Below, piece after piece: positions 11,701 to 21,540 of a stretch of DNA of 64,000 bases. Origin of the DNA: Rugalucina vietnamica. Taxonomy: Eukaryota > Mollusca > Bivalvia > Lucinida > Lucinidae. Position numbers and translations under genes: made by a program. The stretch's first letter is position 1, and each line of letters opens with the position of its first letter. Location: contig OZ024874.1 of the NCBI GenBank assembly GCA_964017185.1, positions 16,921,957 to 16,985,956 of the forward strand. Reading direction: 5' to 3'. The notes beneath the pieces are model-generated. The model worked only from the letters and a program-made list of their open reading frames with translations, was not told the origin of the DNA and did not search any database.

Positions 11701-12520
11701 TTACTCCGTTTTGCATGACGATGCTTTGAATAATAATACTTACAATAACACAAACTGGGCATATCAGGTCAAAAAACTACTTGAGTCACTCGGATTTGCG
11801 TATATATGGGAAAATCAAGCTCTTGATAACTTGACACTAAACGAAATAAAACAAAGGCTGTTTGACCAGGCAAATCAAGACCTTATGATGTCAATAAATA
11901 CGTCTACAAGATTGGACTCATATTGTATTTTTAAAGAAGATACCAAACTGGAGCCATATATTGATATCATTAAATCAAAGAAATTTAGATTCGCATTAAG
12001 TAAGTTCAGACTAAGCTCACACTCTCTCGCGATAGAAGTAGGCCGATATCCTGACACTCCTAGACATGAAAGAATTTGCACCTTCTGTAATATGAATGTA
12101 ATAGAGAATGAATTTCATTTTCTCTTAGCATGCCCAAACTATATTGATATTCGAAGAAAATATCTTCCAGCTTATTATTGTAGTTGGCCTTCCATGCCCA
12201 AATTTAAAAGTCTCCTTCAATCGAAGTCAAAAATACTCATAAATAATATCTCTAAATATATTTATTTTGCTTTTAACAAACGAAATGATGGACCCTGACA
12301 TATAACTGAAATGATCATATAAGCTCATAGAAATAAGATGTAAAGAAAATAAATACATGTACATGTACTTGCATTAGCATTTAAATCTGTGTATTTAAAT
12401 TGCTTCTTGTTAACTATGTTTATATATGTAGTTACCACTCACTTTGTTTATTTGTATATGCGAAAAGCATTGTAATATGTTTCATGTCAATAAATTTAAT
12501 TGTATTGTATTGTATTGTAT
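8729..12520 (+). mobile_element. Near full-length APE-type non-LTR retrotransposon
   Basis: The element runs from a frame opening after the stop at 8726-8728, through endonuclease and RT, to a TTGTA tandem tail at about 12497-12520. There is no ORF1-like protein upstream, so the 5' end is truncated or unrecognisable. The tail differs from that of the preceding LINE, so the two are independent insertions lying head to tail. Confidence 0.85.
8867..12298 (+). CDS. LINE ORF2: AP endonuclease, reverse transcriptase, zinc finger
   Basis: This long frame encodes over 1,100 residues for target-primed reverse transcription. It opens right after an in-frame TAG (8864-8866); the same frame continues upstream with LINE-like sequence (FVLDKLFINGREYVPP), so the TAG is probably a disabling mutation. 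Landmarks in order: the endonuclease N-terminus ILAWNVWG (about 8894), the endonuclease E in LLLGETW (about 8978), GDFNSR (9344), DEHSDHSAL (about 9665); RT motif A IDYQKAFDS (about 10811), GVKQGDPLSP (about 10981), YADD (11111-11122); and a CxxC...HxxxxC motif near 12078-12136. It ends TGA 12296-12298. No frameshift is visible across the whole length, so it is the youngest LINE here. I do not assign a clade. Confidence 0.93.
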   Translation, partial: GSQGKQSVSILAWNVWGLKRKLCDVDFVNYVKTFDVLLLGETWQNKDDPYDFGISDYECAHVYAQKSLGVKTGRFSGGVSVYFRSSLKQYISVVHTSNDGLIWIKIDKHFLLSDRDAYICYVYVRDKNSKVLREEEIDYFEILQSDISKYSLLGDVFVAGDFNSRTSNEPEFLLRDYYLNVGMNETLRDNEIPLRKSRDHVIDRYGRRLLDLCKSTDLLIANGRLGDDKDTGEFTYVTSRGRSVVDYLLLPVQTFDYVSHFSICDIDEHSDHSALYFCLKLCVNNINQIPIHNASTSQKKLIWSCNNQDNFKRSLLQEYPKYDDIITKIERDVSFVNDGVQNFSKYLFDDSFQYFGKTVIYESEQQPSPSNTSNPWFDNTCKTAKQNFNRAKHAYSRCRSDQNRINLTQCRTSLNKAKRRAQAIYKFEKGKRVQNLARKNPKQFWKEIKKVTGRKSKISNKLSSEDFLEHFSNVFKIQPNNDNNDTFDGNFGESSDEMMDCPISDEELRKVIVSLKINKSPGIDGLIAEIFKCSYDTISPLLLRLFNTIFTNGVYPVSWSEGVITPIHKKGSLDDTNNYRGITLINTLSKIYSHILNNRLLNWASEHNKISEFQFGFQKNKSTVDCIFLFHSIISKILDNKERLYCCFIDYQKAFDSVNRSLLWLKLLRNGCSKIMLKALFAMYQSVKSCVRYKGVCSNFFNTDTGVKQGDPLSPVLFIFFINDIIENTSDHNDDILTINEINTFILMYADDAVFFSKSAQTLQNMLNKLHSYSNEWGLKINTDKTKIMIFEKGFPSEDVHIYYNDIELEVVDSFKYLGIMFYKNGSWNRTQKCLAEYGSFALYNLYKLFQDMHLNVNEKFKLFDCLVSSVLGYAGEVWGFHGAPDIERLHKQFCRSILGVKKSTNLAALYSELGRKPLIVLRKLRILKYWRKVIESGDSLIKNVYSVLHDDALNNNTYNNTNWAYQVKKLLESLGFAYIWENQALDNLTLNEIKQRLFDQANQDLMMSINTSTRLDSYCIFKEDTKLEPYIDIIKSKKFRFALSKFRLSSHSLAIEVGRYPDTPRHERICTFCNMNVIENEFHFLLACPNYIDIRRKYLPAYYCSWPSMPKFKSLLQSKSKILINNISKYIYFAFNKRNDGP

Positions 12521-12925
12521 GTAAATAAACATGGCTTATTGTTATATTTACGAGGTATAATAAACACGACATTTACAACCGCACAAATACCAGCTAAGCA
12601 ATTCACAAGCTTCAGACATCTCAAAATCAGTTATCAAAGACAAGAAATTGACAATCCACAACAGTTATCCAGGTGCAATTTAAATATAGAAAAAGTTGTT
12701 CATTTCTTTAAAATAATCAAAAGCTGTCAGATAATCACCTTGGTGTGTTTCATGATTTTCAAACAACCAATGAATGTTTTGAACGAGAAATCAACATCTA
12801 TCAATTCCATCTTACTGTGACCAATCAGAGATAAATAAGGTAATGATGTATATTTCAAGGTTGATACAAATAGATACAAGATAGATACAAATTTATTCGG
12901 CAAATTAAGCAAACTACAATGCTAC
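12521..12925. other. Gene-free spacer
   Basis: I see no exon or recognisable repeat between the LINE tail and the Penelope-like end, only a short repeated ATAGATACAA stretch near 12868-12890. Confidence 0.4.
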
Positions 12926-13285
12926 AATGATCCCAGGGATCTCCATCGTCGGGCAGCTTACTCAATCTGTGAGTCCTTGTTTTGATTCATCAGGATGTTT
13001 GTCATGATTTATTTGTTTGTTCTTGGTGATTCCTTGACTACTTAGAGATTCACCACGAGGACCGAAGAACTTACTAAATGTTATGAACCACTGCAGAAGC
13101 TGAGGGTGAGGTTAGGATCCTGTAAAACCGGTTTAAGCCCGCCAGTAACTTTGTGTTACTGATCGTTCCAAGGCGATACTTCTGTGGTGGTTCTTTTTGT
13201 TTTTTGTCTTGGTGTTTAAATTTTTTTGTGTGCTGTTGGCGCCTTATGTATGTTTTTGGCGCCGTATGTATGTTGAAACAGATAA
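12926..13285 (+). mobile_element. Solo Penelope-like terminal region
   Basis: The segment CCCAGGGATCTCCATCGTCG, the CACCACGAGGACCGAA motif, GAACCACTGCAGAAGCTGAG and TTCCAAGGCGATACTTC match, in order, the region downstream of the RT at 24.6-25.0 kb and the copy at 34.9-35.3 kb. No RT is attached here. Penelope-like elements commonly leave such terminal pieces. Confidence 0.7.
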
Positions 13286-13333
13286 GTGAGAAGCTTATGA
13301 ACATTAGAAAAAAACAAAATTGATTTCAAATGT

Positions 13334-14941
13334 TTACATTTCATTCTCATTTCTTAATTTTGTTGCAAAATAAAGATATTTTGAAAGACTGAGTATTTCA
13401 TTTTTATTTGTTGATGACATAATCCTATCAAATTTATTGAGCGTTGGCCATATACAGTAAAATGGTTTCAGATATTTCTGTCTTAATTCCCTATAAAAAG
13501 GACACACTAAAAGAAAATGAAATTCATTTTCGATTGCATTTATAGGACAAAGCTTACATGTGCGTTCTTGTCTAGAATTTTTAATGTGACGACTTCTTTC
13601 TATCTCTAATTTGTGCGATGATAGTCTAAAGCGTGATAAAGCGATTTTGTATTTACGTTCAGTTATAGTATCTAGATATTTTTCTATTTGGAAAGAATGT
13701 TTGTATCGACAATAAGATTCTAACCTACTTGAATTATTAATATTGCTATACCAGGTCTGATAATATTGATCTAAGATGCGTTGTTTTATCAAAGGAAGAT
13801 TAATAATATTTGTGTTTCCTTGGTGCAGCCAAAGGTAGCCTAAGCCAAGACTTTCCAATATTGATTTTATATGATATGCCCAGTTGTTGTTGTTGTTATA
13901 TTTAATATCGTTGTTTGCGTCATCTTTTAGCATCGTGTATACATGTTTTTCTAAACTGTTTCCTTTTGACTGTAATACTCGTAGTTTATTCCAGTAACGT
14001 ATCATATTTATTTTTCGTGAAATATGTAGGGGCACTCTACCTAATTCACCATATAAGCCTGTTAAGTTGGTGGACGTGTTGACGCATAGAATTTTTCGTA
14101 AAAATTTTGTATGAATTAGTTCTATATTGTAACCCTTATTCATTCCCCATACTTCGGAACCATAATTAAGAATCGAACCAACTAAGGTATCAAATAAATT
14201 ACATTTTTTTCTGTTTTGAATTCGTATTGATTGAGTATTGAAAAGAGCCTATGTAACGATTTTGATGCGTGATCTGCTATATGTTTCTGAGTTCTGTTCC
14301 AGTGACCATTTTTGAAAAAAGTATACACCTAAATATTTAAAAGAGGAGACAACTTCAAGTTTTTTGTTATAGAGATAAAAGTCATAATACTTAACTTTTT
14401 TCAAATATCAGTACTTTAGTCTTATTTACTTTTATTTTCAACCCCCATATATTGCAGTACTCTTCTATGTCATTTAGCATCGACTGAAGTTGGTGACATT
14501 GAAAATAAAACTTGGTCATCAGCATAGGCTATGAGAAAAACTTTAAGTTCGTTCATCGTAAATATTCCTTCAAGGTTTGCATTAATATTTGTTAAAATAT
14601 CGTTTACAAATAATGTGAAAAGTAAAGAAGAGCTAGGATCACCTTGTTTTACACCAAGATGGGATTCTATTGTGTTTGTTATTTGTTTGTTATATTTTAT
14701 AGCTGATTTTACTGACGAATACATGGCTTTGATTGCTTGAATGATTTTAGCGCTTATATTTTCTGTTATTAGTTTCCGCCAAAGATACTGACGATTTATT
14801 TTGTCGTAGCATTTCTCGTAATCGATGAATACTGTATAAAGTTTTTGATCTGAACTTAGTGTTTTGGCAATGATTGAATTTAAGATGTATATGCAGTCTA
14901 CTGTACTTTTTCCTTTTTGGTATCCGAATTGGCAAATGTCA
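13334..14941 (-). pseudogene. Non-LTR retrotransposon RT fragment, decayed
   Basis: Read on the minus strand, this begins inside the RT at about 14941 (FGYQKG-like, then IDYEKCYDK near 14800), passes GVKQGDPSS (about 14655) and YADD (about 14515), and ends with a 269-residue frame (14143-13334). That frame holds the C-terminal domain with a CxxC...HxxxxC motif. Frameshifts and stops fall between about 14150 and 14480. It is closest in pattern to the LINE at 8.7-12.5 kb (shared LGRxPLxxxRK and NWAYxxKxxLESLG segments). The 5' portion is missing. Confidence 0.88.
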
Positions 14942-15166
14942 ATATCATCTTATGACAACTAATTAGGAGATGTTTGATACCCCTAGATTGCTAAGCTGCT
15001 ATTTGCCTGGTTGTAAACACTGCAGAAGTGAAAAATGCATTGTAAATTTTGCGAGGTGATTCTTAGGAGTACTTGTATAGTCACGTTGTTTTGTTTACAG
15101 GGCACGTGGAGGATGCTATTCTGTCTTATTACCTAACATACTATATAAAGAGAAATAAAACATTTA

Positions 15167-15168
<2 letters not shown>

Positions 15169-15208
<40 letters not shown>
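15169..15208. repeat. Poly-T tract (40 bp)
   Basis: An uninterrupted T run. On the minus strand it would read as a poly-A tail, but no retrotransposon body is recognised next to it. Confidence 0.9.
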
Positions 15209-15211
<3 letters not shown>

Positions 15212-15339
15212 CATCAATTTCAGTTAAAGCCAGTTTAAACCAGTTTTAATGGATTATTTCATGTCATGTGACGAACTGTTTCATGGGATACAGTTTTTAC
15301 TTTTACCCAGTCATGTGACATGCTTTGCATGCTTTTATA

Positions 15340-15785
15340 CTGCCTCACCATACCTGCAAATATTGTCAAACAAAAACTAATCAAAAGCAAACAAGAAACA
15401 AATGAATCAAGCAAAAACAAAACACATGACCAAACAAACAAAAACAAGCAAACAAACAAAGTTTTTAACAAACATAAAACAAACAAAACCTTTAATCACA
15501 AATAAGTACATGAAAGAATATTATAAGAAAACACAAACAAAAAAAAGCTAACAATTACTTAAACAAACAAGCAAGACAAACAAAAAGCATTATAATACAA
15601 ACAATCATACAAACAAAAAATGAACCAACCAAACAGAATCATCAGTAAACGAAACAAAATCAGTAAAATAAGCAAACAAGTAAATCAATTTAAGTGCCAA
15701 ACAAACAAGCAGAACTTACAAAAAAAAACAATAAAGTAAACAAACAAGCAAATCAGAATCAAACAAGCAAACATGATCTGTACAA
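15340..15785. repeat. Degenerate CAAA-rich low-complexity tract
   Basis: Roughly 450 bp dominated on + by AAACAAACAAGCAAAC-like permutations with interspersed other sequence. The short frames over it are compositional artefacts. Confidence 0.75.
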
Positions 15786-16316
15786 CTAAACCAGGATATA
15801 GGCATGTTCAACCATATTTTCAGTTTTAACATTTAATGTTACAACCAGTCTTGTCATAATATAGTATGTGTCTGTTATGACGGTTTATAATAAATGTTTG
15901 AGTTGGTTAATAAAACAACTATTTCAAACCTTCCTGTGTGACAGTCATAACTATCACCCCTCGGAGCTGTGGGTGACCCTGTGAACTGCTGCCAGAGGCA
16001 AAGTAGCAACGCGCGATTTCCGAAAGTATGTGCAGTACGAACGCGCGCTCTGTCGCATGACGTATACACAAATGATAGCATACACGGACTTTGTTTCCCG
16101 ACACTGTTATATAAGGTCTGCAGTATACATGCACAAAAATATTAATTTTATTGACTGTGAATTTTAAACGTAAGCTAATGAAATTAAACAATAAAATTAA
16201 TAGATACATTAATAAATTGGACCACAGAGGGTACTTATGGTAAACCCAACATATGTTTGTCACAAATTCGACATTTCGATTATCCAAACAACTTTGCATT
16301 TGAATGAACCACCAAG

Positions 16317-16560
16317 AGGGTATGAATGACAGAATTGAATAGCGTATGGAACAGTGACAACTTAACTTTCAGGGGGGTACATCGTTCCTGCAATTATGCG
16401 AGAAGCGCTCGCTTGCAACGCGAAAAATGGAAAGGTATGGCATGTTTGCACAGTGATTGTTCTGCTATATATCTGTAGAAAAGTTTGGGTGTTGGATTAT
16501 CAGTTTATCCTGTGAACAAAAATAAAGTTTAGATCCCTTTAAAATTTAAGTATTATGTGA
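16317..16560. repeat. Half-copy of the 48.5-kb foldback element
   Basis: GAATGACAGAATTG, the TTTCAGGGGGG motif, GAGAAGCGCTCGC, ATGTTTGCAC and TGTTCTGCTATATA occur in the same order as in the right half of the element at 48450-48908. Only one arm is present. Confidence 0.7.
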
Positions 16561-17283
16561 TATATGTAAAGTTTGTTCCCATCGGGACCCCTGCGTACTG
16601 TGTAACTTACATCCGAAACCGTAAAAAGGAATATTGTCCGGAGAGCTTCAATTGTTTTTGACAGGATTTTATATTAAATTTTTGCTGGCTTTTCGTTTGG
16701 TTTACCAAATAACTATTGCGTCAAATGTTGCCGCTTTGTCGCGTTATGACTGGTTTTGCTTTAATTTTTCCAGGGGCATAAGGAAGTTACTTTTTTATTT
16801 ATACTGACTGAAGCATATAATACTCTTAAATGTATGGTTTTAAACATAATTAATATCTGTTTTAAATCAATCAGGAATCGAAATCACTACGTAAGAGTTT
16901 GTATTTTTGTTTAATACTTTAAATGATTTTGCTAAGATGACGGCGAATATTGGCGCTTGTCAATCGGATTAAGTAAGTTTCCATTAGTTTTATATTTCTT
17001 ACCGTTACAATGCGGTGCTTCTGTTATGGTTCTGTTTGTTTCATATTTTGTTGTCATTTTTGTGTTGTTTGCATATTGTATGTGCATAGTCATATATATA
17101 TAATTTAGTTTAGGTAGCTGGGTGGCGACCTTTGGAGAAACATCCGCTCACTACTAACACACATAAACTCGCCATATTACTGTTTTATATGCAGGGGCGT
17201 GGACGCGAGTCAGGAATTTCAGTCCTCGTATTCAAAACAATGTTAGAGCAACGATTTGAAGCATGTAAATAAATTTATTTCAG

Positions 17284-17468
17284 ACTTCCAAAAATGAAAG
17301 TCTTGACGCTACTTCACATAGCAGCACTGGCCGCTTTGGCAATGTGTCATAGACAGCGATCAAGTACACCAAGGAGCTTTCCCTCGTTTTTGAACCTGAA
17401 GTTAAGGAGTATGAGTAACGAGGTTTCTGAGCTCAAACAGAAAGTTCATGAATGTTGTGATCCATCAG
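17284..17468 (+). CDS. Secreted VWC/cysteine-rich protein, exon 1 (signal peptide)
   Basis: The acceptor AATTTATTTCAG precedes 17284, so a 5'-UTR intron is likely; ATG is at 17294. The exon codes for a classic signal peptide (MKVLTLLHIAALAALAMC), a basic/Ser stretch, then a short heptad-like segment (MSNEVSELKQKVHECC). It ends at 17468 before the donor GTAATG, in phase 1. Joining to the exon at 17978 keeps the frame and places CC directly before the VWC-like module. The remaining open frame beyond 17468 is intron. The product is expected in the secretory pathway or outside the cell. No promoter could be identified. Copy A's equivalent would be left of the window. Confidence 0.7.
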
Positions 17469-17977
17469 GTAATGTTGAAAGTAGTTAATATCATGCTTAT
17501 AAGCCCATGGACTAATGTCTTGGCATCTAGGGCGCATGTACATGTATACGTGAACCAAAAATTGCTGACACGTAAGTATAGCAAGGATATCAAGTACATG
17601 GCATATAACGAGAAACGAAAGATATACTTTTATTTTTCATCTTGACAATATAATTTTTCTTCTGCAAAAATACATAAAAAGAAAGTGCATTTATTTATTT
17701 GAAGTTTAAAGTGTAGTAAGTGCATGGAGTAGTGGAATGGTACAATTAAATCACAGGGGGGGGGGGAGAAAACACAATGCAAAAACGTCAGACAAAACTT
17801 AAAAACGAACGTAAAGAACCTTATGGCTACCACTTTCCGAACACTTAGGTAGACAGCAAGCTAGCATCATGCAAAACAAATATGGCGATAGACAGATGCA
17901 AGCATTCGACGAAAGATAACTCACTGCGTTATGAGAGATTTAGTTCTAAAGAGGATCGAAAACATATCTGGTTACAG

Positions 17978-18103
17978 CTTGTACATTTGATGGGAGGACT
18001 TACTCTCATGGTTTCATCTTTACGGCGACTGACGGCTGTAATGCATGTGTGTGTAGCGATGGATCTGTTGTCTGTACGAACGCCTCCGCCGGCTGCGGTC
18101 AAC
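17978..18103 (+). CDS. Same gene, exon 2: VWC-like module
   Basis: After the acceptor GGTTACAG, with one base carried from exon 1, the frame reads CTFDGRTYSHG, then CNACVCSDGSVVC and SAGCGQ. The spacing CxxCxC...C is that of von Willebrand factor type C modules, which are extracellular and often bind growth factors or matrix partners. The donor is most likely GTACGT at 18104 (a GTCAAC at 18098 gives the same phase), so the exon is phase 1-1, the usual symmetric shape of shuffled extracellular modules. It is short for a complete VWC domain, so the rest may be supplied by the next exon or be absent. The longer overlapping frame at 17882-18250 is a shadow. Confidence 0.65.
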
Positions 18104-18142
18104 GTACGTAGAATTTCGCATTCTGCTATCCTATGTATTATA

Positions 18143-18426
18143 CATTACAAAAACATGCCCATGCAATATACAGAAAATATTTTGGTTGTAAAAATGAAAA
18201 TTTTCACTAGAAAAAATTTAATATTTTTTCTTATTTTGCTCAAAACATAGATTGTGGGTACACGTTAGAACCGCTCGGCCGCCTCGGCAAGGCGGTTCTA
18301 ACGAGTACCCACAATCTATGTTTTGGAGCAAAATAAGAAAAATATGTATACCCCCGCATACCCCAGTTTTCCTAATTAAAAGTGGGGTTTAGGGGTGTAT
18401 ACTTTTCATGGACATGTTTTCCTAGT
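18143..18426. mobile_element. HP-A hairpin MITE inside the intron
   Basis: The ends are CATTACAAAAACATGCCC and ATGGACATGTTTTCCTAGTG. A central hairpin at about 18260-18312 (GTTAGAACCGC ... GCGGTTCTAAC) and GTATACCCCCGC/GGGGTGTATAC subterminal segments are present. It lies 40 bp downstream of the exon 2 donor. Confidence 0.85.
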
Positions 18427-18558
18427 GGAAAACGACCCAAACTTACTGAGAGATACAAATCTGCAAACTGTAATCCTAAATATATTTAGAAAATAAATGC
18501 CCTTTGTTTGTTTGCTTTTCTTATTTTGGTGTATGTTAAAGTAATGTCTAACCTAAAT

Positions 18559-18793
18559 GAGCCGCATCGTGAGAAAACCGGATTTTTGCCTAGGCGAAAA
18601 CAAAGGCGCAAATCAGCTTCGCGGTAACCGCGAAGCTGATCAGCGCCTTTGTTTTCGCTACACGGATAGTACAATTCCTCTTCTACTTAAATCCGAAATT
18701 TCAAGCTTCTAGCTCTTTTCTGAGTTTGTACAGGCCGGTTTGTGTCGGACCTGGTCGGAAACTCCGAAGACCGGTTTTCTCGCGTCGCGGCTC
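18559..18793. mobile_element. HP-B hairpin MITE
   Basis: Bounded by GAGCCGCATCGTGAGAAAAC and GTTTTCTCGCGTCGCGGCTC (inverted), with an internal perfect-looking hairpin built on GCGAAAACAAAGGCGC and GCGCCTTTGTTTTCGC around an AGCTTCGCGGTAACCGCGAA loop region. AAAT flanks both sides, a possible target duplication. Other copies lie at 21306, 32190, 36423 and 51105. Confidence 0.85.
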
Positions 18794-18928
18794 AAATAGA
18801 TGTAGATATACATGTACCTGCAAGTATTCAGATATTCACCTTTTGGAAACGAGCTGGTTACACCGTCAGATAGTCGTGGTGTTTGCCTCTGCTTTGCCGC
18901 TCCCTGTATATCATCCATAGTACAGATT

Positions 18929-19075
18929 ATGCACTAGTCATTTGTAACCACGGTCCCCAACCCTCGGGGGAGGGCGGAGGATAGCCGATGAATGAGCGAG
19001 GCTTTGACCAAAGATTTGCCACGGCGGAGCGGGGGAAATATCCGAGGTTTGCTTTATATAGGCAAAAGGGGACGT
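18929..19075. repeat. GC-rich dispersed repeat (CAGTCATTTGTA family)
   Basis: It starts GCACTAGTCATTTGTAACC and continues into a C/G-rich stretch with GAGCGAGGCTTTGACC. The same start is at 37158 (GCACCAGTCATTTGTATCC) and, inverted, at about 41760-41774. Other parts differ strongly between copies. Confidence 0.5.
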
Positions 19076-19252
19076 GAAATGAAAAAAACATAACAGGCTG
19101 CAGGGGTAAAACAGCAGTGGTTTCACCAAGTAGCAGTGTGGTCCATCCCCTTTCTAAGTTCACTGCTCTTACTATACGGGACCTCAGTTTTATTTTTATT
19201 TGCGCCGGCTCATGTCTTTTGCTTACGTAATTACTCACGTGTTAACAGTCTT

Positions 19253-19830
19253 TGTCTACGCGCCAGCGCGTAGACTACTCTAAGGTTTGAGATTGACCTA
19301 CTTACAAGACAACTCATACACCTCTCTACAACTGCAACTGCACGTTTGAGTCTAGTGGCTTGACCATCGTGTTAGTAGGATTCCGGGTCGTTTCGCCAAG
19401 GACCGTGTAAACACCCCCAAACACCCATGCAGACCTCCCTTTGGTTGGTAACATTTGTACCAATGGTGCAGTAGGTACCAAAAATGGAGCAAATTGTTAA
19501 ATTCGTGGAACTTGTGCATGATTGCATTCTATCTAAGCAACAACGGAATGAAATGAACCGACGGTATTGTGACGCTATATGGTCAGGTATGAAAGCTTTG
19601 ACCGCGCCCCACTTGCCGTGTAGCCAATTACATTCTATCCAAGCTACAACGGAATGAAATGAACCGACAGTATCGTGACGTTCGATTGTCAGGTATAAAT
19701 GCTTTCACCGCACAGGTTTTATTTCTGTTAAGTCAAATGCACCACGATGAAATGGGAGTACGGTCAGATTCTTTGACATTCTAGTTTATATATGCGAAGC
19801 GTAGACCAAGCTTTTTGTTAAAGCTTATAC
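19253..19830. repeat. Insertion with palindrome and 106-bp tandem pair
   Basis: It opens with the perfect palindromic stem GTCTACGCGC / GCGCGTAGAC (19253-19274). Further in, two direct copies of a unit containing ACGGAATGAAATGAACCGAC lie 106 bp apart (from about 19521 and 19627). GCGTAGAC recurs near the right edge (about 19798). Block A lacks the segment. Confidence 0.55.
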
Positions 19831-19868
19831 TTGTTTTGCTTTAAACATCATGCTATGTTTTTCATAAA

Positions 19869-20142
19869 CATCGGACAAACAAGCCCGTGCAATGAACACC
19901 CCCTAAACCCCACTTTTATATAGTTAAAACTTGGGGATGCAGGGGTATACCTATTTTTTCTTATTTCTGACCCAAAACATATATTGTGGGTACTCGTTAG
20001 AACAGCCTCGCCGAGGCGGTTCTAACGTGTGCCCACAATCTATGTTTTGAGCAAAAAAAAAAAAATATCAACATTTTTGAGCGGAAATTTTTCTTTTTTT
20101 CAAGCTCAAAAAAATCTATTGCACGGGCAAGTTTTCGTAATG
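19869..20142. mobile_element. HP-A hairpin MITE with identifiable empty site
   Basis: Left end CATCGGACAAACAAGCCCG, right end CGGGCAAGTTTTCGTAATG, central stem at about 19998-20028. In block A the flanks read continuously as CATAAATATTACAAC (about 636-650). Here CATAAA and TATTACAAC border the element, so little or no target duplication was made (at most 2-3 bp). Confidence 0.8.
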
Positions 20143-20274
20143 TATTACAACCCCTGCATGGACTATTCTGCATTTCAAAGATAACGTTTCTGTGTTTTGC
20201 CTTGGCAAATGCCTTTTTATCCTGATAACCTGTATATGATAGATGCATGCGACTTATGCTTCACATTAAACATA

Positions 20275-20836
20275 TACTGAGTTCCACAGCCAACGCAACT
20301 CGTCAGTTGAACTTAAATGTCTTTTTGCGGTTTCATGTGATTATCTGAAACTTTCCTATTTTAGTGACACATTTTATGCAATAAGGTTAGGTCTGTAACA
20401 CAAAATAAAGCATGTGGTTGGCATATGCAGTGACGTCGATGACGTGACCGTGTGACGTTGAAGCTTAAAACATGCAACTTATGGCTACCCAAAATCAATA
20501 GCGATTTCGCGTGTTAACCCGTAGGTTTCCACATTGCACTTGACATACTCATCGGTTACAACTGAATGCATCTTTTCGACAAAACAAAAACAAGAGCCCG
20601 CGTGCGAGAGGCACGGAAAATGCACTTTTGTACCCTGAGACATGTTCCCGCGCATGCGCACTAAAATCTTTGATTTGATCAGACAGAAACATTTCGGCTC
20701 TTTTTAATGCTGATTGGGCGCAAATGTTTTCCTATGACTGACCCATTTAAAAGATAAGCACACTGTAGAAACGCATAGGCTTCCTCAGAAGTGATGGGAG
20801 GTAAAGATAAAGTTGCTTTGGTTGTGGAACTCAGTA
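20275..20836. mobile_element. 562-bp TA-flanked TIR element
   Basis: The terminal inverted repeats are TACTGAGTTCCACAGCC and GGTTGTGGAACTCAGTA, extending inward to about 23 bp. TA lies on both sides. Block A shows the empty site ACATATATTATT (about 739-750). It has no ORF. It sits directly upstream of the exon at 20872, within what would be the intron. Confidence 0.8.
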
Positions 20837-20871
20837 TATATTATTTTCACTCACTATGTTTGTATCTATAG

Positions 20872-21299
20872 CCGGTTCCGGATTGAGCTACAATTATAAA
20901 GATGAAATCGCACAGGCATACTGCGCTTCTACGTTTAACACCTGGCCGTATTTGGGCATTGTCAGTGCCGTTCGACGTGACTGCGAGGCAAAAGACGACT
21001 CCGGGGCGGCAATAACATGCCAGACGATCTGTATCAATCATACGTATCCTTTTCGCATGACTGCATTAGAGAGAATGGATGAATTCCCAGAGCAGACATA
21101 TGATTTTTTCGATTGTCTCGCCGGACTGTGGATCTGGCCAGATCACCCGACGCTTGCTCCAAATCCAGGTCCTGGGCAAACCGATGCTGGACTGCTCAAT
21201 ATGGTTACCATTAGTTACGATGGTGCAGCCGCATGTACGGCTACTGGTTGTGGGCCAAATTATTGCTGCTGTTTGTTCGGTGAAGGGGATGGAACATAG
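20872..21299 (+). CDS. Same gene, terminal cysteine-rich exon (copy B)
   Basis: The exon follows TTTGTATCTATAG. Its first two bases CC complete a codon with the one base carried by the phase-1 exon at 17978-18103, so exons 17284, 17978 and 20872 join in frame into a protein of roughly 240 residues: signal peptide, short coiled segment, VWC-like module and this domain. Cysteines are at YCAS, RDCEAK, ITCQTIC, FFDC and a CxxxxCGPNYCCC tail; WIWPDHP and NPGPGQTDAGLLNM are conserved with copy A. It ends TAG 21297-21299, with a C-terminal tail unlike copy A. An HP-B MITE starts 7 bp after the stop, so the 3' UTR is remodelled. I do not recognise the domain; an extracellular role is inferred from the signal peptide and VWC module only. 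Confidence 0.7.
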
Positions 21300-21305
21300 A
21301 AAATT

Positions 21306-21540
21306 GAGCCGCGACGCGAGAAAACCGGTCTTCGGGGTTTCTGACCAGGTCTGACACAAACTGACCTGTACAGTCACAGAAGCGGGCTAGAAGCTTGAAA
21401 TTTCGGATATAAGAAGAAGAGGAAATATACTATCCGTGTAGCGAAAACAAAGGCGCTGATCAGCTTCGCGGTTACCGCGAAGCTGATCTGCGCCTTTGTT
21501 TTCGCATAGGCAAAAATCCGGTTTTCTCACGATGCGGCTC
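21306..21540. mobile_element. HP-B hairpin MITE just after a stop codon
   Basis: It runs from GAGCCGCGACGCGAGAAAAC to GTTTTCTCACGATGCGGCTC and carries the internal GCGAAAACAAAGGCGC hairpin. It is inverted relative to the copy at 18559. A worn HP-A scrap (GGTATACCCCTG, about 21611-21640) follows before the sequence shared with block A resumes. Confidence 0.85.

Larger units (their letters stand above)
14942..17283. other. Gene-poor stretch with low-complexity DNA
   Basis: It contains a poly-T run, a long CAAA-rich tract and half of a foldback element (annotated separately), plus a GGTTCTGTTTGTTTCAT stretch near 17026 with GTAGCTGGGTGGCGACC near 17113 resembling a worn Penelope-like tail. I see no convincing exon before 17284. 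Confidence 0.45.

Noticed and set aside
17882-18250. 122-residue frame starting ATG 17882
   Set aside because: Cysteine spacing and splice signals support a different frame (exon 17978-18103); this frame runs on into the HP-A MITE.
20847-21377. Minus-strand and alternative-frame ORFs opposite the cysteine-rich exon (and the same at 988-1257)
   Set aside because: They mirror the plus-strand coding exon; conservation between copies is better explained by the plus-strand frame with its acceptor and cysteine pattern.
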